Virus record (IMG/VR): IMGVR_UViG_3300020156_000088
Span: 1-20,138 of that record
Length of the DNA: 20,138 nt
Source: a virus
Reading direction: 5' to 3' (one strand)
Positions within the stretch are counted from its first letter, which is position 1. Each line of letters begins with the position of its first letter. Positions 17,331 to 20,138 of this stretch are shown here, piece after piece. The notes under the pieces are model-generated. The model was given only the letters and a program-made list of their open reading frames with translations, ran no database searches and had not been told where the DNA came from. The translations under genes were made by a program, and so were the position numbers.

Positions 17331-17620
17331 GGCTTGGAGTCCTCGGGGTCGACCTCGAAGCCCAGGCCGCCCGGTCCGCTGCCCTTCACCTTCACGGCGG
17401 CGAGCGTGATCACGATCACCCCGATCAGGAACATGCAGGCGAGCAGCGTGTAGCCGAGGTAGTCGAGTTGCTTTTCAGCCAGCCGGTCAGGCCATCCGCC
17501 CTTCCAGACGATGTAGCTCAGCGCGGTTCCGGCCACCGTCAGGACCGGAGCGGCTCCGAACAGCGCCCACAGCCGCAGCGGGGCGGCCTTGAGCATCGCT
17601 GTCCAGAGCCGGGAGATCAC
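17327..17620 (-). CDS. Two-pass membrane protein, candidate holin
   Basis: This encodes 97 residues from a GTG start; an ATG at 17596 is possible. Two membrane segments (about 16-39, RLWALFGAAPVLTVAGTALSYIVW, and about 52-78, LDYLGYTLLACMFLIGVIVITLAAVKV) flank a charged loop. The C-terminus is Gly/Asp-rich. Its place immediately before the endolysin, with GTGA overlap, makes a holin role likely. No family is recognised with certainty. If the protein at 15783 is the holin, this one could be an antiholin or a second holin. Confidence 0.55.
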   Translation of the reverse strand: MISRLWTAMLKAAPLRLWALFGAAPVLTVAGTALSYIVWKGGWPDRLAEKQLDYLGYTLLACMFLIGVIVITLAAVKVKGSGPGGLGFEVDPEDSKP

Positions 17621-17625
17621 GGACG

Positions 17626-17850
17626 TCAGGCCGTTTCGAGCGCGACGAGGCGGGCTTCCATGGCCGCCAGCTTGGCGGACAGGGCGCCCTCCACCGGGTC
17701 GCCGCCGGCCGCGTCGAGCACCTCGACATCGCCGAGCGCGCCCAGCGTGGAGTCGAGCGATTGCAGCGCGCCTTTGAACGACTGCTTGAACTCGAAATCG
17801 CCGAGGGTGCCGAGGGGAAGTTCCAGGTTGGTGGTCTTGGGAGCAGCCAT
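17626..17850 (-). CDS. First gene of the lysis operon, unknown function
   Basis: This encodes 74 residues. The ATG at 17850 is preferred because GAGAGGT lies about 6 nt upstream; a TTG at 17865 lies before that site. The sequence has a hydrophobic-acidic N-terminal part (NLELPLGTLGDFEFKQSFKGALQSLDSTLGALGDVEVLD) and a C-terminal helix (LSAKLAAMEARLVALETA) with heptad spacing, possibly a short coiled coil. No membrane segment is seen. No family is recognised. It is directly downstream of dyad I and ends 5 nt before the next start. Confidence 0.6.
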   Translation of the reverse strand: MAAPKTTNLELPLGTLGDFEFKQSFKGALQSLDSTLGALGDVEVLDAAGGDPVEGALSAKLAAMEARLVALETA

Positions 17851-17861
17851 TTGAATACCTC

Positions 17862-17876
17862 TCAACTGTTCATTGT
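17862..17876 (-). promoter_or_regulatory. Near-match dyad beside site I
   Basis: On the minus strand ACAATGAACAGTTGA matches TCAM-N7-KTGA except for the first base. It lies between site I and the ribosome binding site of the gene at 17850, with a centre-to-centre spacing of 20 bp from site I. It may be a second binding site or chance. Confidence 0.3.
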
Positions 17877-17881
17877 TGCTA

Positions 17882-17896
17882 TCACCCTAATAGTGA
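17882..17896 (-). promoter_or_regulatory. TCAM-N7-KTGA dyad, site I, before lysis operon
   Basis: On the minus strand TCACTATTAGGGTGA is preceded by TT and ends 31 nt before the ATG at 17850. It is the only member of the family seen in front of late genes, and it is oriented with them. The first lysis gene follows directly. Confidence 0.6.
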
Positions 17897-17937
17897 AAGC
17901 AATAACACGGCGTGACGATTGGCGCAAACCGGCCGGG

Positions 17938-18429
17938 TTAGGCTACGGTGAATTCGCCGACCACGACGTAGGACGTGGCGCGGGACAGCCGCAGAGCCGT
18001 GCAGGTCGCACCCACCGGGATCGTTTGCGGCAGTCCGTCCTCGAACCCTGCGGTGGTGGTGATGTCCGTCCAGGTGCTCGACGGTCCCGGTGAGGCGTCG
18101 TTGGTCCATTGCAGCTTGGCGCCGTTCGTCCAGGTCGGACCCCAGCCGCCGGTTGTGGTGCCGCCTTGCAGGGTGACGCTCGTCACATAGGCGGACTCGG
18201 CCAGCGTCGCCTGGATATACTGGTTCGGGGTGCTGATCGTCGCCGCGAACGGTTCCCTCAATCCGTCACTCATGTTTGCAACCGAGGCAGGCTGAACACC
18301 CGCGCCGGCATAGTTCGTGGATTGCGAGAAGCTGGCGATAACGGGAGGGTCGCCCGGATCACCGCCACCGCCCTCCCCTGCGGCCGACAGCATCGCGCCG
18401 CCGTAGATCCCGCTCAGCGCCCGGATCAT
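17938..18429 (-). CDS. Tail-associated discoidin-like protein
   Basis: This encodes 163 residues. The ATG overlaps the stop of the DUF2793 gene (ATGA). After a Gly-rich linker (AAGEGGGGDPGDPP), a beta-sandwich-like domain follows: YIQATLAESAYVTSVTLQGG, GAKLQWTNDASPGPSSTWTDI, and a final ALRLSRATSYVVVGEFTV. This order resembles the F5/8 type C (discoidin) fold, which often binds carbohydrates. In a tail-fibre operon it may recognise surface polysaccharide. The identity of the ligand cannot be read. Confidence 0.65.
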   Translation of the reverse strand: MIRALSGIYGGAMLSAAGEGGGGDPGDPPVIASFSQSTNYAGAGVQPASVANMSDGLREPFAATISTPNQYIQATLAESAYVTSVTLQGGTTTGGWGPTWTNGAKLQWTNDASPGPSSTWTDITTTAGFEDGLPQTIPVGATCTALRLSRATSYVVVGEFTVA

Positions 18430-19058
18430 GCCGTCTCCAGATCGCCGGAGAGATCCCATTCGTTGGCGGCGACCTTGATCAGCGCCGCCGAGCTGCGCTG
18501 CGCCCGCAGCTTCAGTGTCGCCGGGGAGTTGATCGTCACGCCGCTGTCGGCGACGATCGTGGTCTGACCGGCGCCCGCCTGGTTGACCGGGATCTGCGTG
18601 CCGATCGGGAAGCCAACCGAACTGTTCTGCGGCACCGTCAGGGTGTTGGCGCTCGCGTTGTTCATCCGGACGTAGCTGGCGGCGTCGCCCGCGACGAGCG
18701 TGTAGCTGGTCCCGGACTGCGTGTTGACGCGAAGGCCCGGCGTCACCCATCCCGTGCCGTTCCAGACGACGAGCGTGTCTTCGTCGGCCACCCATGCGCG
18801 CCACCCTTCGGCCGGCGTCAGATACACCCACGCGCCGTTGTCGCGGACGGCCACGTTGTTGGCCTCGCCGCCGCTCGGCACGATGTAGATGTCCCCGTCT
18901 GTCGGGCTGCCCGGCAGCGCCGTGACACGGGACAGCACCGCGAGCTGCGCGACCGCCGAGAGCGTGCGCAGGTTCTCGTCCATGCCATCCTTCCAGCCAT
19001 CCTCGCCGAGGTCGTAGTAACTCAGCAGGCCGAGGCCGGGCATTGTGCGTGCTGTCAT
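18426..19058 (-). CDS. DUF2793-containing tail fibre protein
   Basis: This encodes 210 residues with AAGG about 9 nt before the ATG. Residues 8-105 (GLLSYYDLGEDGWKDGMDENLRTLSAVAQLAVLSR; PTDGDIYIVPSGG; NGAWVYLTPAEGWRAWVADEDTLVVWNGTGW) fit the DUF2793 pattern of alphaproteobacterial phage and gene-transfer-agent proteins. The C-terminal half (NNASANTLTVPQNSSVGFPIGTQIPV) is Ser/Thr/Asn-rich like fibre shafts or adhesin tips. It probably forms part of the fibre that contacts the host. It is followed by an overlapping discoidin-like gene. Confidence 0.8.
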   Translation of the reverse strand: MTARTMPGLGLLSYYDLGEDGWKDGMDENLRTLSAVAQLAVLSRVTALPGSPTDGDIYIVPSGGEANNVAVRDNGAWVYLTPAEGWRAWVADEDTLVVWNGTGWVTPGLRVNTQSGTSYTLVAGDAASYVRMNNASANTLTVPQNSSVGFPIGTQIPVNQAGAGQTTIVADSGVTINSPATLKLRAQRSSAALIKVAANEWDLSGDLETA

Positions 19059-19077
19059 AGAGTTGGACCTTCCGTCG

Positions 19078-20138
19078 TTATAAGAAATCGAACCAGCGCG
19101 GGATGAGCGGGAACGGCCACCAGGGCTCCGGATCGGTTCCGCCGCCCTCGGGAGGCGGCTCGACGGGCGGGATGGTGCTTCCGTCGACGCCGCCCCAGTC
19201 GTTGCCCCAGTCGTCCCCCCAGCCGCCGGTCCGGATCTTCACCCGCACCGTCGCGCCCTGCAGCGATTCCAGGCCGTCGCGCTTGGACGTCACCTTGACG
19301 TCACCCACGGCGAAGATGCCGAACGACGTGGCGGGCAGCTCGAAGCTGGTCCCGGTCAGGCCGTCGTGCGCGGTGATGAGGTCGCCCATCGGGGTGTAGA
19401 CGGCGACGGTCGTGGTCTGGCCGTCCTCCGGCGTGATGTCGTCGTCCGTCCAGGGGATCACCTGCGCGTCTTCCAGCAGCCGGTTGCGGTTGGCCCAACT
19501 CACCGTGATGCTGGTCGGCGACGTATCGGACACGTCGAGCGTGCCGAAGGCGGTATCGCCGACCATGACGTTGGCCGGCCGGTTCGGCAGGTGCGGCCGG
19601 CCGGTGAGGGTCGTGCCGACGACCGGCGCATCCTCCTCGGCGAGCAGGCCCTTCGAGGTGCGCGACAGGAGCTTGTAGCGAACGATCTCGCTGGCCCCGC
19701 GGACGGTGCTCGTGTCGATGAAGTTGCTCTCGCGGCCGACGAACCAGATCGGGGTGCCGCTCGGCCAGTCCCGCGGCACGGTGTCGAGGACGCCGCGCAG
19801 CAGTTCCCACCCGTCCTCCGAGAAGGACTGGATGAGGGCGATTTCCTGGAATTCCTCGGTCGCGTTGCCGATGAACACGAAGCCGGTCAGCGCCGGCCCG
19901 GCCGTGCCGAACACTTCCGGGAACTCGGGGATGACGGTCGTGGCTTCGGCCACCAGCGCGTCCTCCAGGAAGCAGTGGCCCAGCATCTCCTTGGTGCCGG
20001 CCACCTCCCCGATCTCGTCGCCATTCGGCATGATCGCCTGGTGGACGAGGTCGTAGGCGATGGTGTCGCCGTTGTCCTGGCTCGCCAGCACGGCGGCGAA
20101 CACTTCCGGATAGCTCAGGGCCTCCAGGTCCGCGGCGC
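19078..20138 (-). CDS. Phage tail protein, partial at window end
   Basis: The frame is open to the window edge, so the N-terminus is missing; at least 353 residues are present. ATEEFQEIALIQSFSEDGWELLRGVLDTVPRDWPSGTPIWFV and LSRTSKGLLAEEDAPVVGTTLTGRPHLPNRPANV lead into an Ig/fibronectin-like segment (SPTSITVSWANRNRLLEDAQVIPW). This resembles the C-terminal part of tail-tip or baseplate proteins of the host-specificity class. The very end is Trp-, Gly- and Pro-rich (WGDDWGNDWGG, EPPPEGGG). It is followed by fibre genes, consistent with the distal tail module. The GTG at 20101-20103 reads internally and is probably not the start. Confidence 0.7.
   Translation of the reverse strand, partial: AADLEALSYPEVFAAVLASQDNGDTIAYDLVHQAIMPNGDEIGEVAGTKEMLGHCFLEDALVAEATTVIPEFPEVFGTAGPALTGFVFIGNATEEFQEIALIQSFSEDGWELLRGVLDTVPRDWPSGTPIWFVGRESNFIDTSTVRGASEIVRYKLLSRTSKGLLAEEDAPVVGTTLTGRPHLPNRPANVMVGDTAFGTLDVSDTSPTSITVSWANRNRLLEDAQVIPWTDDDITPEDGQTTTVAVYTPMGDLITAHDGLTGTSFELPATSFGIFAVGDVKVTSKRDGLESLQGATVRVKIRTGGWGDDWGNDWGGVDGSTIPPVEPPPEGGGTDPEPWWPFPLIPRWFDFL

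Noticed and set aside
1-20138. Prophage or integrated element, tRNA genes
   Set aside because: No integrase, attachment-like repeat, repressor or bacterial flanking gene is seen, and I found no tRNA-like cloverleaf by eye.

Overview
The window is a segment of a tailed double-stranded DNA phage that infects an alphaproteobacterium. The phage assignment rests on an endolysin, a nested spanin pair, tail-fibre and tail proteins, and a packed nucleotide-metabolism block. The alphaproteobacterial host is inferred from a GapR/DUF2312 homologue, a DUF2793 tail-fibre domain and high GC content. No integrase, repressor, terminase or capsid gene is visible, so a lytic life style is likely but not proven.

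Layout. (1) 1-372 is a non-coding leader with repeated CCTAAG/CTTAGG motifs. (2) 373-4946 (+) holds 13 small early-type genes, mostly conserved phage proteins of unknown function with strong AGAGGAG-type ribosome binding sites. It ends in two tiny membrane proteins and a factor-independent terminator (4975-5007). (3) 4947-5859 carries no confident protein gene but is highly structured: a 31-bp tandem repeat, a 27-bp minisatellite, two minus-strand terminators, and four copies of a 15-bp dyad (TCAM-N7-KTGA). I interpret it as a regulatory hub that probably encodes two small minus-strand RNAs. (4) 5860-13771 (+) is a DNA-precursor and DNA-handling operon: a tandem MazG-like protein, a nucleoside deoxyribosyltransferase-like protein, a membrane-anchored MazG, thymidylate synthase, a SLOG protein, dNMP kinase, class II ribonucleotide reductase, GapR and an MT-A70 methyltransferase. 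Most genes overlap by ATGA or GTGA. (5) 13899-14547 (+) is a pair of paralogous unknown genes. (6) 14537-17850 (-) is the lysis operon: a small unknown protein, a candidate holin, endolysin, i-spanin, o-spanin, a second candidate holin and an HTH-metallophosphoesterase. (7) 17938-20138 (-) is the distal part of the tail module: a discoidin-like protein, a DUF2793 fibre protein and a partial tail protein.

How it fits together. The middle operon would recycle host nucleotides and make dNTPs, including dTTP, without relying on host ribonucleotide reductase. GapR and the methyltransferase would act on the resulting DNA. The main new observation is the dyad TCAM-N7-KTGA. It lies before the nucleotide operon, the ribonucleotide reductase gene, gapR, early genes and, in the opposite orientation, the lysis operon. 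In four of these cases it sits 25-31 nt from the start codon, which suggests a phage-wide promoter or operator system. Functional calls come from motif recognition by eye, without database searches.
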